Source of the DNA: Piezodorus guildinii
Taxonomy: Eukaryota > Arthropoda > Insecta > Hemiptera > Pentatomidae
Length of the DNA stretch: 64,000 nucleotides
Assembly: GCA_023052935.1 (NCBI GenBank)
Contig: CM041292.1
Span: 196,718,299 to 196,782,298, forward strand
Direction: 5' to 3'
This document shows positions 20,927-32,483 of the stretch, piece by piece; the stretch's first letter is position 1; every line of letters begins with the position of its first letter. The translations under genes were made by a program, and so were the position numbers. Below the pieces are notes generated by a model. That model saw nothing but the letters and a program-made list of their open reading frames with translations, was not told where the DNA came from and ran no database searches.

Positions 20927-23460
20927 AGTTTGTGATAAAAGTTGCCATCTAGAATTAGAAGGCGCTTTGAAGACAGTCTATTTTCTTTCCACGAAAATTC
21001 TTCTTCAAACTCATACCGTTGAGTAGCAATTATGAGTACTTCTCGAGATCTGTTAAGCTCCTGTAGCTTTAGTGCACCGTGAAATCTTATGATCGGATTC
21101 CTGATGTTATGTATAAATCTTAGAATATAGGCCAGGGTTCTGACAACTTTATTATAATGTGAATGATGATTCATCCAGTTTAGGATCATAAGATGATTAC
21201 CGTCTTGTTGGTTATTGTGGACTGTATGTGTTAATATAGAACCAGGTTTTATTTCCGGTGCCTGATGTTTGTAAATATCTGCCTGCTGTGGTAGTACGAG
21301 TGGATGCGTCTGTAGCCATAGCGGGCCCGCCCACCATAGGCTGTCATCTTTCAGTAATTCTGGAGTTGTCCCACGAGATGCCAAGTCCCCGGGATTGTCT
21401 TCAGATCGCATATGTAGCAAATCAGCTTCTGGTATGTCTTCAGGAGTTTCTTTGAATGGAAGGGCCACAATATATCTGCCAGTAGCATCACGATTGTATG
21501 TTTTCAAGAAATGTTCTTCACAAGGATCACGTTGGGCATAATCAACTGAACCTTCTACTTCTTTGATGGACCAGAATTTGGATAGTATGTCTTCATTAAT
21601 CGGTGATTCTAGCACACAGTGGCACCTTAAGTTCGAAATGGAATCTATATTGGCACCTCCCATGACGATAAGTCCAAAATATGTTGGAAGAGCTCTATAA
21701 TTATTGTCTAGAATGACTGGACTGCCAGTTATCATTTGAATAAAACAGTCGTTTCCAAGGAGCATGTCGATCTCACGAGGTTCCCAAAATAGTGGATCAG
21801 CAAAAGGTTGTTCAGTAGACCCTTGTATAGGTTGAATTGCCGAAGTAGGTAGATCTCCCGTTAAATAGTCAACAATCAAAGGCCCGACCTCCAAATATTT
21901 CTCTCGATTGATCCTGGAATAAATGCGGCACTCCACCTTTCCTTTGACCTTAGGCACTGGAACACCTCCTGCTCCAAGTGGTTTGTGAGTTGTTGCATGC
22001 CAAGAGAGACCTAACCTTCTAGCGCATTTCGTTGTCATGAGAGAAAATTGAGATCCACAGTCGACTAAGAAACGAACAGGTTGAAGTACGTTGTCTGAAT
22101 TGTGAATGAGACCAATGGCAGTGCCTAGAAGTACCTGTGCAGGTCCCGTCACACTACCAACCAGCTTTGATGTTCCTGATTCTACCTTAGAACCTCTTTG
22201 CTCAGAGGCAGATGAAATATCTTGTCTATTCACAACTGGAGAAGAGTTTTGATTGACTGGTGAGTGTACATTAGATTTCCTCTTTACATGAAGCCATGTA
22301 TGGTGTTTGCCCTTACAAATTCGGCAGCGACCTAATGTTAGACATACTGATGCTCGATGATCTAGTCTTAAGCAATCGTAGCAAACGTTTTTATCCTTTA
22401 AGAAAGACATGCGTTGCGCAGGCCTCTTAGATTGAAAAATAGGACATCGCACTAAGATATGAGACTGTTTACACGAGCATACTTGTGATTTGCATTGATT
22501 AGGAGGTGTAGAAGTAGTTGCAAGAACGTTCGTCTTAGGCCTTTGTTTAAATGAATTAGTGAGCTTAGGATCAGAGAGCTGCATTGCTCGACTCCTTCCC
22601 TGCACGAAATCTACTAGTTGTTTAAAGGTGGGCCATTCAGTCGTTACTACCTCTACTTCAAAATTATGTCTCGTTTCTAGATCAATTTTTTTCAGCGCTA
22701 ATGTCAACCAAAGGAAATCAGCTTGGTCAGGAATATCGATTGATCGAAAAGCTGCTATACTTTCAGCTACCACCCTTATAAAGGACTGGAGGGATTGAAC
22801 TGTTGGCGCTCCCTTATGAGAGGAAAATTCCAGAATTTGATCAATATATGCAGTGGCAAGTAATCTTTTATTATTGTATCTGTCCGTTAAGGCATCCCAA
22901 GCCTTTTGATAGTTTGGTTCATCCAAACTGAAAGGAGCTATAAGAGCTAACGCTTCACCCTGGACTGATGTATTCAAATAATGGAATTTTTCAATAGTCG
23001 GGATATCATCATTTGTATGAATCATGCTAACGAACAGTTGTTTGAATTTAGGCCAGTCTTGAATTTTGCCGTCAAATTTTGGTAATTCTATCCGAGGTAA
23101 TCTTCGATTGCTACACACTCTAGAAGAAACATTTTCAAATTTTGAATTATCTCCCTCATGTCTCGATTGTTGGAGTTCTATAATTTTGTAATAAAGAGCG
23201 TTAATTTCCCCTCTCTCTTTTATATCATCATCCGTCGGAAATAAGCTATCTTTTTCCGAAGTAATAGCTAGGAGTTGACATTCCTCAAACTTTTTTAAAT
23301 AATTAGATTTGATCGATTCAGAAGTTGGAGCCATAGCCTTAAAAGTATTTGCCATCCCCTCTTGTTGTGACATGCCTACATTATAAATCTGAGCAAGATC
23401 TTTACGCACTAGTTTAAGAGCAGCCCGAACGCCTTTAATTTGTAATTCTGGGGAAGCCAT
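20896..23460 (-). CDS. BEL/Pao Gag-protease polyprotein with RT and RNase H deleted
   Basis: An unbroken 854-codon frame from Met 23460. Residues 1-300 are BEL-type Gag (LPRIELPKFDGKIQDWPKF near 120-139). Cys/His knuckles follow: CYDCLRLDHRASVC (360-373) and CRICKGKHHTWLH (379-391). An aspartic protease has its active site at VDCGSQFSLM (Asp 467). Near residue 680 the text jumps from the pre-RT segment (ATGRYIVALPFKE...) to the post-RNase H segment (SEDNPGDLASRGT), so the whole RT-RNase H is missing without frame loss. A second junction near residue 840 removes the integrase core and ends the frame four codons after NNFGED. The product could form particles and process itself but not replicate. 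Whether it is expressed is unknown. Confidence 0.9.
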   Translation of the reverse strand: MASPELQIKGVRAALKLVRKDLAQIYNVGMSQQEGMANTFKAMAPTSESIKSNYLKKFEECQLLAITSEKDSLFPTDDDIKERGEINALYYKIIELQQSRHEGDNSKFENVSSRVCSNRRLPRIELPKFDGKIQDWPKFKQLFVSMIHTNDDIPTIEKFHYLNTSVQGEALALIAPFSLDEPNYQKAWDALTDRYNNKRLLATAYIDQILEFSSHKGAPTVQSLQSFIRVVAESIAAFRSIDIPDQADFLWLTLALKKIDLETRHNFEVEVVTTEWPTFKQLVDFVQGRSRAMQLSDPKLTNSFKQRPKTNVLATTSTPPNQCKSQVCSCKQSHILVRCPIFQSKRPAQRMSFLKDKNVCYDCLRLDHRASVCLTLGRCRICKGKHHTWLHVKRKSNVHSPVNQNSSPVVNRQDISSASEQRGSKVESGTSKLVGSVTGPAQVLLGTAIGLIHNSDNVLQPVRFLVDCGSQFSLMTTKCARRLGLSWHATTHKPLGAGGVPVPKVKGKVECRIYSRINREKYLEVGPLIVDYLTGDLPTSAIQPIQGSTEQPFADPLFWEPREIDMLLGNDCFIQMITGSPVILDNNYRALPTYFGLIVMGGANIDSISNLRCHCVLESPINEDILSKFWSIKEVEGSVDYAQRDPCEEHFLKTYNRDATGRYIVALPFKETPEDIPEADLLHMRSEDNPGDLASRGTTPELLKDDSLWWAGPLWLQTHPLVLPQQADIYKHQAPEIKPGSILTHTVHNNQQDGNHLMILNWMNHHSHYNKVVRTLAYILRFIHNIRNPIIRFHGALKLQELNRSREVLIIATQRYEFEEEFSWKENRLSSKRLLILDGNFYHKLCNNFGEDGM

Positions 23461-24161
23461 GTTGGTGAAACTTCACAAATTATAATCAATATCGACTAAA
23501 AGTTTCCAATTGATTAATGAAAATTGAATGTTAATAATTAATTTGATTATTAATTTTCATCTAATAATTAATTATTCAATAAATCAATAAAATAACCATC
23601 TATAAAATAAAATAAATCTCTAAAATAACAATCCTTTCAAAATATTGTATATAGAAACTTATAGTGCAGCTGTAATCCTAAATATATAATGTAATTAATA
23701 AGAAAAGAAATGCCTGTGTAAAAAATAAATTAAATGATAATACTCTATGTACAATAATCCAATAAATACATGGATTAAAAATGAAAATAAAACAATCTAA
23801 ATCTAATATTTTAAATTAATTTTTAACCTCTAAATAATTAGTTAAAATAATCAGAAAAAAGTTCTTTATATTAATGGAAATAAACAATTCTTAAATTCAA
23901 AAATAAATGTTTCTTAAAATAAGTATAAACAACTATAGTGTTGGGTATTCAGTATTACTGTTATCATGTTGATATCGAATTAATGTTTAAAACTTAATAC
24001 TCTAGTATTAGATAATACCGTATTCTTACTGCACCTGCGTCTGTTTACATCCAATGTTTACATCAATTGTTACAGGCAATATTTAACACACGCACATAAC
24101 CATTGCAATAAAACTGATTATTAATTTTAATTTTCATCCGGTCCGGAGATTGACCAAAAAA

Positions 24162-24733
24162 TGTTTGTTAAATAATGTTAATAAATTGGGTACGTGCGTT
24201 GGTTATATATTGCATGTGAAATAAATACGCCAGGCTATGTTTAAAAGGAAATGTTTAATTAAAATTAATAATACAAAATAAAATAATAAAATGAATGCCC
24301 AATTCTAATGTGGTAAAGTAATAGTACTGATTGAAATTAAATACTATAATTGTTAAATTAGTAGTCCTTTAATGTTTTATTAATATGTAAGGTAAGCTTA
24401 TCTGCTGTCCCCCTGTGGGACTTGTCTTCTTCTCGATTATGAGTCTCTGCTGTCCCCCTGTGGGACTAGATGGTCACCCTGTGTGACTGGATGGAAGTCC
24501 TGTAGTACGTACTCACTCACGACTCGACTACGACTCGACTGGGACTCGACTTCGACTGCGACATTTTAATTCTCGGCACTGTAATTCTCGGTAATGCGCA
24601 TGCGCGCCCTTCTGGTAACCGCGTAAGTTTATCAAGTTAATCAGCACTATTACATTGTATTTTTAAAAACAAATAAACCTTAAATAACTAATATAAATTT
24701 ATATAAACCATAATTATCATAGAATCACCAACA
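24162..24733 (-). repeat. 5' LTR of BEL element
   Basis: Minus-strand 5' LTR, beginning TGTTGGTGATTC and ending AACAAACA on that strand. It would hold the promoter driving the 23460 ORF. A TGGTCAATCTCCGGACC stretch follows within a few bases and may be the primer-binding site; I could not match it to a tRNA. Confidence 0.92.
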
Positions 24734-24892
24734 CAATTTTTCAGGACATGTTTATGTTTTTGCTATTCTAAAAACATATTGTATCAAGGTTTTGAACATT
24801 TATTTTGGTTCAACCACATAGAGAAAAAATTTCCTAAAACATAAACTATTTCAGCTTCACGACCACTGTCATTTTTGAGATTGTTTGTTTAT

Positions 24893-25060
24893 TTATTTAA
24901 CGTCCCTTTATGCTGCTGTGGCTAATCGGACGATGCTACAGTGGGAGTCCTAAATTTTTCCTATCCAGGTTGAATTAGATTAGGGATCTTAAACGATTTC
25001 CTGACATCGCACAGGCCCGGGACCACCTTTTAACGTCCCCTTCGAAGGACGGCATAACTA
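24893..25060 (-). repeat. Second copy of the repeat found inside the 1-964 MITE
   Basis: On the reverse strand, agtgg-/gtagcatcgtccgattagcc and gttaaaaggtgatcc-like stretches match 520-665. Conserved blocks include the cgtccgattagccaca motif, a hydrophobic-length spacer and the gacgttaaaaggt motif. It lacks the long TIRs, so this is an independent repeat family that once landed in the MITE or was captured by it. Confidence 0.65.
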
Positions 25061-25079
25061 TCGTTTTTGAGAGCTTACT

Positions 25080-26035
25080 TTATGATATTTAAGATAATAT
25101 GGTGATGATAATGATGATAATCTTATATTATATTACAGATTGGATCCCGCTAACTCCTTCTATTCCCTAGAGCATTCTTTCCTGAAGGTTTATAAGTAAA
25201 ATACATTTCAATTAAGGTTTTCTTTAAACGAGAAAAATAAACTTTATGTAACCAAGCCATAAAAAAAAAAAAAAAATAATAAAATAATTCATGAAACATA
25301 AGTAGTAACATAGACGTAAGCTTATAAATGTATGAACATATTTTAATAGTAAAGAGGAAGGTTATAGTTAAATGTACATGATCGTGCATGTTATATTCTT
25401 CCATGCAGTACGCAAGATTTTATAAACAATATCACGTACCGAATCGTAACTAAGTTGTTAACATAAATAGTAAGTTGCTATAAATCTATGAACTAAAATT
25501 GTTATTAGTTATTTCAAATTTTATTCTATTTTATTTAAACATATGTTTCACTTTAAATTAAATGGGATTCCTATGTGAAATAAATTAATCCTTTAAAATG
25601 TATTATAAATAGTTAATTTGGAATATTAAATACTCATAAACCTAATAGGGTAATAACCTTTGTTATTTCTGTAGTTTTTGAATACATACACCGCAATCAA
25701 GTTTTATTTATATGAGATAGTGAAATTTTCCGTTATCCGTGTTCCAATATAACATAACAAAGAAATTAACCAAACCAATTTTGATTTATGTTTTTCATTT
25801 CACCCTATGATTAAATGCAATAATGAATAGACATTATAAAACAAGCATATTTTCTTGCTAAATGCATTTTTTGTTACTATGAACTAATACTCCCAAAGTG
25901 ATAAATTCAAAATCGGTCAGACAGAGATTTATTTAAACATGAATGACACCTCATTCAAATTGCACCCGTACGTGTCTACTAGTATTTATTATAATAAAAT
26001 AAGTTAAAGGTAAATGGGACTACTTTGGTTCACAT
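25080..26035. other. AT-rich non-coding stretch
   Basis: The 84-codon minus-strand frame at 25150-25404 includes a poly-Phe run from an A-tract and resembles nothing known. No elements recognised. Confidence 0.5.
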
Positions 26036-26220
26036 GTGGGGTGACCCAATGACAGACAGGAAGCCCAGAGGGGTAGTGGAACGGCTAGGGCACTTAGCGC
26101 ACCCATTTCCTCTCCCCGCTACTTTGGCCCCCAACTTCTAGAGGAGTTGCCGATTAGAAGAGTCTAGCTAAATGGAAATCCTCCTAGCATTTCTGGCTTC
26201 TCTTCAACAAGGGATTTCTT
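26036..26220. repeat. GC-rich repeat remnant, unclassified
   Basis: An island of higher GC in AT-rich DNA, with ggtagtggaacggctagggc and a downstream ctctagcaatctcc-like composition. The first stretch loosely resembles a Pol III box A region, so a SINE remnant is possible. No second copy found. Confidence 0.3.
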
Positions 26221-26344
26221 AAACGATTCGTCAATTGTCACTAGCAATATTAAACTAATGTAATATATATATATATATATATTAGTGCGTTTAACTTTTG
26301 CATAGGATCAAAGTGGAAATTAAAAATTTGTTTCTAAAACCAGT

Positions 26345-26855
26345 GACAAAAATCACACGGCTTTTACTTACCTCCGTAGTCAAAATCAATTAAAATAGTT
26401 TTTTTAGAATTTTTAAATACACTTAGAGATAAAAATAAATTGTTAAAGAATGAATTGCATGTATTTTGAATAGAAACATGTGTTTTATTAAATAATAAAT
26501 AATTAAATAAAAATAAAACATGTGTTTTATTAAATAAAATCATCATTCTTCATTAACTTTTATAATTTTTTGTATACAATAATAATTTTTCTAAAATTAT
26601 ACGTCTATATTACTGTTTTTAGGTTCATAAACAAAAACATTACATAAACAAATATTTTCGGTATTTTACCTTTCAGTTTGTTGATATCGTATTCGTTCAA
26701 ATTATATATTTATCAGTTTTTTATCAGTACTCAATATATGATATAGATATTTGTAAAGATTATAGAAAATGAAAGGTTCTTTATAAAAGAATTTAAACTA
26801 TGGGCATTTAAGCCCTGTCAGACTATTTCAATCAGAATGAAACCTACTTGATATT
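26345..26855 (-). mobile_element. HTR copy C, right half (reverse orientation)
   Basis: Reverse-oriented HTR: acggcttttacttacctccg is the reversed right end, followed by aaacatgtgttttattaaat and, at 26807-26820, the reversed gacagggcttaaatgcc block. The repeat is interrupted by a Jockey-1 fragment and resumes at 27597. Confidence 0.75.
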
Positions 26856-27584
26856 TTAGAAACAATTCTTTATTGAGTAATATTACAATCAGTCTAATTC
26901 ACGACATTTTTAATAGTGATAGAGTACAAAATTCATACTACATTCACAAGACATATACAAAACAATACATTTATATAATAATAATACAATATACATATAT
27001 ACAAAACAAAATCAACAAAAATATATACAAAAGTCAATCATATCTATATACAATTCTCAAGCATACAGCACTTGAGTGGAGAATCTAGCCAATGCTAGAA
27101 CTCCAATATACATGTTACAAGAGGTCTCGAGGCCACTGCCGTTTCAACCTTCTCGAGGGATGGTAAGGGTGTGTGGAGCTGAATAAGGATTGAGCTAGGA
27201 GATTAGGGTGATGGATAAGGTTCTGATGGAATTTATAAAATTCTGATGGTATAAGGTCTAAAATAAATGGAATATTTAGGTCGCGGTGTAAGGTATGGTT
27301 GGATACATAATAAGGAGTATTAACTATTGTTCGGAGGACTTTAGATTGGAAGGATTGAATGCGTCTGACGTTAGAAAATTTAGCTGTCCCCCACAGTTCA
27401 AATCCGTATGTCCAGATAGGTTTCAGTACTGTCTTGTATATTAGCAGTTTTTAATCGATAGATAGTGTAGAATTTCTGTTCAGTAGTCTATATAATTTGC
27501 CAAATCGTCGATTAAGTTCTTGTCGTTTAAGTCTAGTATGCGGGTTCCAAGTTAGTTTTTTATCCAGAAGGAAGCCAAAATACC
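26856..27584 (-). mobile_element. Jockey-1 3' fragment nested in HTR copy C
   Basis: The reversed 3' UTR and last part of ORF2 of the Jockey family found complete at 39963: ctttattgag near the 3' end, ctgccgtttcaaccttctcg (reverse of the RRLKRQ-coding end), and the reverse of YLGF near the 5' cut. Bounded by imperfect 12-bp TSDs, ctacttgatatt (26844-26855) and ctacatggtatt (27585-27596). 5' truncated, as usual for LINE insertions. The same insertion junction is shared with HTR copy E. Confidence 0.85.
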
Positions 27585-27596
27585 CTACATGGTATT

Positions 27597-27940
27597 AAAT
27601 CCCATTAAATTTTTTATCGCTCTAGGGAGTTTAATCAAAATCGTTAGAGCCGTTTTTGAGAAAATCGTTAAAAGGTGCAAAATGCATGTATAAAGAGGCT
27701 CTTCTTGTTAGCTGAGTATGATGACAGAGTTGCTGTAACGTCCCGGGCGTATACAATTTCAGTATGGTACGACTTTTCGTTTTCGTGCCAGACCTACCAC
27801 ACACACACACACACACACACAGACCTTCTTGCAGATCATTCGGACTCAGGGGATCCTGAAACATGTATTTCCGGTGAAAATTGGAATTCGAACATTTTCA
27901 CGATCGCAATACTTTCCTTTAATATATATTTTATAGATAG
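27597..27940 (-). mobile_element. HTR copy C, left half (reverse orientation)
   Basis: Resumes with the reversed aaatttaatggg and the core gccgtttttgagaaaatcg, a CA microsatellite at 27795-27822, then cacgatcgcaatactttcc at the reversed left end. The terminal palindrome is degraded here. Confidence 0.75.
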
Positions 27941-27944
27941 GTAA

Positions 27945-29425
27945 TTAGAATTAAAAATGCTTTTCATGGTAGGATAACAGATTTGCTAATTGAGTTTCAG
28001 GGACTCTCTGCCTATCAGATAATAACACGCAACGAAGAATTATGAGATTTAAATAATTTAAATGATATTTTACTGTACCCGTTCATGTGTAAAAGTTTAC
28101 GATCTCATTTCTCTGATATTATGATTATGATTATTAAATTATCTACATTTTCATTAATTTCTGAAACTTGGATCTAAAATTAGGAAAATTCAAAATTTTT
28201 ACTCAATAAAAGAGAGCAAACCCAAAAGCTGGTTCTGTAGCTGTGTATCATTCATGTAAAGGTACATTTCATAATGTAACTATCATGCAAAATGTTTTAA
28301 ATATCTATTATCATAAAGTATCTATGATTGTTTTTTTAAAATTTCCATGTTAATTTCCATTCAGGACATAAAAATACTGTACCAATATAGTTCAGGAATG
28401 GTCTAGTACAATCAATCTTTTTTCGGATGGGGTTCTCTTTTGACATGTGCTAAGGAGGCTGATCGCTTTCTAACCAATAGTCTGATCAGTGTCGACTGTC
28501 GTAGATACATGTTCCTGGATCTTACCCAGGTTATCTGACAGTTTTATAAGGGTCTTCTTTGAAAAGTCTTTCTATGATCAGAACCAATCATTTATGTCTA
28601 GGACCATTCACAAAGCAGATTCTCTGACGTCGTTTCTCGTGAAATAAATTTTGTAAACCAAAGACCGATGGTTCTTTTATTAGAACTTTCATCACCAAAC
28701 GGGCAATTAATATTCCTTGCTACCTGGAATGACCAAGTTTATCCTATAAAAAAGAAAGAAAATCGGGTGTTTTCCTTGGACACAATTGAGATGTTGATTT
28801 CCAAAAGGTACTATATCCATTCTAGGAAATTTTACAGGAAGCGCGAAAATCTCTCATTACTATATTATTAAAACTAGCTAATTTCGGTCTTTTTGCATTG
28901 AATATAAATTATTTTTTACTATAATAATAACGTCGTATTAAAGTTATGAAATGATTTTTTTTAGAATGATTTGGAACAATTATAAAGGCGTAATTAGTAG
29001 TTTTAGAAAATGACCGCATTTTTAAATCGTGTTTTTTTAAGGGCTTGAGAGTTCATTATATAAAATCGCATAGAATATTTAGTTAAAACTAAAGGATGAT
29101 AATACAAATATGTAAAAAAATCAATTTTCGTAAAAATGTGCTTTAGTACCTTTTGGAAATCAACGTCCTCAATTAAATATACTTTATTCTGTAAGCTTAC
29201 AAGGTGAAAGCAATGTTTGCAAATAGAGGAATAAACATGATTTTATTACATAAGTTGCATGTTTTGTTTGGGATCAAAAGACAACGCTTTAATGATCTAC
29301 AAATATCAAGAGCTATAAAGTGGGATATTTCATGTGTTACAACATATTTGTTCTAATTTCCTCTTATTTAAGAAAAATATTGATAAGGCAATAGTTATTT
29401 TCTACAAAAGTTATTCTCCAATCAT
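27945..29425. other. AT-rich DNA with no recognised feature
   Basis: A moderately GC-richer patch near 28430-28700 has no recognisable translation. The 67-codon plus-strand frame at 28668-28871 is not family-like. Confidence 0.45.
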
Positions 29426-29429
29426 ATGC

Positions 29430-30130
29430 GGAATGACAAAATAGAAAAAAAAATTCTGAGACAGGTTCCTTTAAGAACAATTGATACGTCCAATTAAAAT
29501 ATACATTGTGTCAGGCCACGAGACAAATGATTATAATTAATTCATTTTCACAATGATCTAAAAAATAAATAATGGATTAAAGTATATAATAAAACAAAAG
29601 AGTGAAATAAAAAAATAACTTCTGATTGATTGTGTTGAACAAAACTAAACATTGAAACAGATTCATAATAATTGATTCCATTAACCAAATAAAATGTGAA
29701 CAATTAATCAATCAATTATTTTTGAATTGATATTTGATTTGAGATAGTTGGCTTGTTGAGCATCTGTTTGGGATGACATTGGGTACTGTGACAGCTGGGA
29801 CTTGCAGGAAAGAAGAATGGCGGATATGAGAAGGTAGGGAATTCCAGAGAGTAGTAAAGCGGGCAGGAAAGGAATGATCAAAAGTTGTTGTTCTATGGAT
29901 AGGAATGTAGAGGTCAGAATGGCGCGAAGGGAGTGAACTGACGATTTAAATTGTAGAAGTCTGCGGATAAAAGTACCTCCTTATATCGATATTGATGATT
30001 TGGTAAAGATATGATCCTAGGAAATATTGTATGCGGATAGAGGGAAGGAGCCACTTTAACTCACAGTATAAATGGGTCATATGTGACCTTTGGTGTACCG
30101 AGGACAAATCTTAAAAAAAGGTTCATAATT
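29430..30130 (-). mobile_element. CR1/L2-group LINE, 3' end fragment
   Basis: The reverse-strand translation is broken but contains SDLYIPIHRTTTFDHSFPAR and TTLWNSLPSHIR, matching the C-terminus of the better-preserved element at 63074-64000 (PPHRTAAFDKSF..., TTLWNSIPPEIR). The 3' UTR has the cccttaagaacaatt-like block shared with copies at 58715 and 62800. Several stops and frameshifts. Confidence 0.7.
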
Positions 30131-30261
30131 AAATTTAGCCTATCCTCGGGCACAAAATTCCAGACCTTGCCGATCAGCATTTTAGATTTTCATTATTTTT
30201 TTCATAAGTTATTCTCTATCTTTTTCTGAATAAAAAACAGTAGATAATGATACTTTTAGTG

Positions 30262-30313
30262 TTGCTCCCGTTTTAAGTCAGCTTTGAGGCTGGAAACATG
30301 TCTTAAAAAAATC
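30262..30313 (+). repeat. Left arm of an inverted repeat flanking an RTE fragment
   Basis: gttttaagtcagctttgagg...ctggaaacatgtctt is an inverted match to 31383-31432. Weak similarity to Penelope-type terminal motifs is possible. Confidence 0.45.
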
Positions 30314-30394
30314 TTTTTAAGTAATTTTATAAATACTAAATCAAAACAAAAACTAACAGTGAGATAAGGATTAGCTATTTATAGCTTTGTCCTC

Positions 30395-31335
30395 ACGACT
30401 CGTTTGCTACATATTGAAGAAAATGGTTTCGAAAATTTTCTGAAGACTATTATCGATATACTTTACAAAGCACTGTACGACCTCACTGTTCCGCCAAAGC
30501 TCATAAGGCTTACAATGGTAAATATTGAAATGGGTGATCCAGATGATATTGATATAATAGGAGGATCCAGGCAAGCAGTAGTTGAGGCAATCCTTGCTTT
30601 GGAAGCTGCTGCGAAAAAGATAGGACTTACTGTCAATGAGGCCAAGACCAAGTATATGGTATCGGATTAAGCTCCAGATCAAAAGGCACCAATGCTTCTT
30701 TTGGACCCTACAGATTTGAGCAGATCTCCGATTTTGTTTACCTGGGATCAATGGTAACATGCAACAACTATGCTGCCTTGGAGATTAGGAGAAGAATATT
30801 AGCTGCTAACCGCTGCTATTTTGGACTCCGGATGCATCTGAAAGCAATTTGATAAGCAGGAGAACCAAAGTTATCATATACAGAACCCTCATCCGTCCTG
30901 TATTATGTCATGGCTCAGAGACATGGACCACAACCAGGGCTTAAGATCAACTCCTTCTCACATTTGAAAGAAAAGTATTACGTCGAATTTACGGCGGGAT
31001 ATATGAGAACAATGAATGGAGGAGTAGAAGTAATCGGGAGCTGTAAGACATGTACCATGAGCCAGACATCTTATTCATTGTCAAGCTTGGAAGACTCAGG
31101 TGGGCAGGGCATCTGGACTGAATGTCTGACGATCTACCTACAAAGAGAAATGTGACTGAGCCTTTGTATAGTCGTCGAAGAGTTGGTAGACCGAAGCTGC
31201 GATGGGCGGATTGTGTGGCCTAAGACGCTAGAAAATAAGCTAAAGGTCTGAAACTGGATGGCAGTGGCACAGAACAGAGATGCATGGAGGTTGCAGTTTG
31301 ACGAAACCAAGACTCTTTATGGGTTGTAGAGCTAT
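30395..31335 (+). mobile_element. RTE-type LINE fragment (RTE-2), C-terminal part
   Basis: The first frame (30404-30661) ends EAAAKKIGLTVNEAKTKYMV, the RTE thumb start. After frameshifts come YLGSMVTCNN, AANRCYFGLR, then TLIRPVLCHGSETWTTTRA, ERKVLRRIYGG, LRWAGHL and GRPKLRWADCVA, ending near 31330 with tatgggttgtagagct. It is the same family as the minus-strand copy at 54823-55610. No palm or catalytic residues remain. It cannot be expressed as a protein. Confidence 0.82.
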
Positions 31336-31382
31336 TAAAAGAAGAATAATTATCGATATAAAGAATAAAAGAATCAAAAGGG

Positions 31383-31432
31383 TTTTTCCAATACATGTTT
31401 TTAGCCTTGAACCTGACTTAAGACGGCTGCAC
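31383..31432 (-). repeat. Right arm of an inverted repeat flanking the RTE fragment
   Basis: The reverse complement reads gtcttaagtcaggttcaagg...ctaaaaacatgtatt, matching 30262-30313 with mismatches. Confidence 0.45.
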
Positions 31433-31439
31433 TACGAAA

Positions 31440-32480
31440 ATTACTAGCCAGAAAAATATTTTATCTACGTTTTTATATTTATAAAATGATAGGGAACAAC
31501 TTATAGAAAAATTATGAAAATAGAATATGTTGAGCAACAAAATTAATGGAAATTGGACGATTTCAAATCGATTGACCCATACCATAATTAAAAGAAGAAA
31601 AATATACGATATCAGCAATGACCTTATTGTAATATTTATTAGAGAAAGAATAAAATATATTAAATTCTATAAAATTTAGATTACGCTCAAGGAATTTAAT
31701 AAAAGTTGTAATAACGGCAAAACAAGAAGGATTGTCAATATATTTTAAAGTCGAATAACTCAGGAAGAATATTAAAAACTTGAATTAAAAATAAACAAAA
31801 AAGAAAAAAAAAAGGAAGACATATAACAAAGGAATTTCATAAGAAAGATTGATAGGCAATTTAAGCGTGTCAGCACAAACTCTACTGTATATTACATGTA
31901 TGCAAATTAAATTGACTTCTTTGTCCTGATAAATTCTTTTTTTCATATCAATACAATTTTGTTTCAAAGCTTTTCAGTCATGTCCATTTAAAAAAACAAA
32001 AATCTATTTCATTCAAAAGAACCGATTTGCTGACATGAACAGTCGTGTGCATTTGATTACTTCAAAATATGTTGTTCCCCTTTTACATCAGTGAATTTCG
32101 ATTAAACTATTCACAGAGAAAAACAACTTGCAAAAAAAAAATTAAATAAAATAAAAACCGTTTCACACTTTGGAGGGTGCAATTCGGTGAACTAAAAGGG
32201 AGCGGGAATATTTTTTTCAATTAGCGTCAAAGACTACACAATAGAAGGACACTCCTTTAATCAAGTACTCTCTTTGCCCCAGCTTTAATTAGAGTTAGCT
32301 CTCAACTTTCCTTCATAAGTTCTCTCTATCGGGGAAGGAAATGAACTTTGCAAGGTACTTTACAGGTGAGGAGGAGACAGTTCCAGAGAAATGGGCCGAG
32401 AAATACCGAGTCAGCTAATACATTTCATGATGACATATTACAGGTATATTAGAAATATTATTATTTTATTCGAAATATTT
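31440..32480. other. AT-rich DNA with no recognised feature
   Basis: A moderately mixed patch near 32160-32400 has no recognisable translation or repeat partner in the window. Confidence 0.45.
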
Positions 32481-32483
32481 TTT

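Larger units (their letters stand above)
20035..24733 (-). mobile_element. BEL/Pao LTR retrotransposon, young, with pol largely deleted
   Basis: Identical-length LTRs of 572 bp (20035-20606 and 24162-24733) flank a gag-protease coding region read on the minus strand. A perfect 5-bp TSD, caatt, lies at 20030-20034 and 24734-24738, the size expected for BEL/Pao. I count only about five differences between the LTRs, so the insertion is recent. The interior is about 3.55 kb, much shorter than an autonomous element, because RT-RNase H and the integrase core are absent. A purine-rich stretch (aggtgggcggga on the minus strand, near 20609-20622) borders the 3' LTR as polypurine tract. Confidence 0.95.

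Noticed and set aside
22559..22798. 79-codon plus-strand frame
   Set aside because: Shadow of the BEL gag frame.
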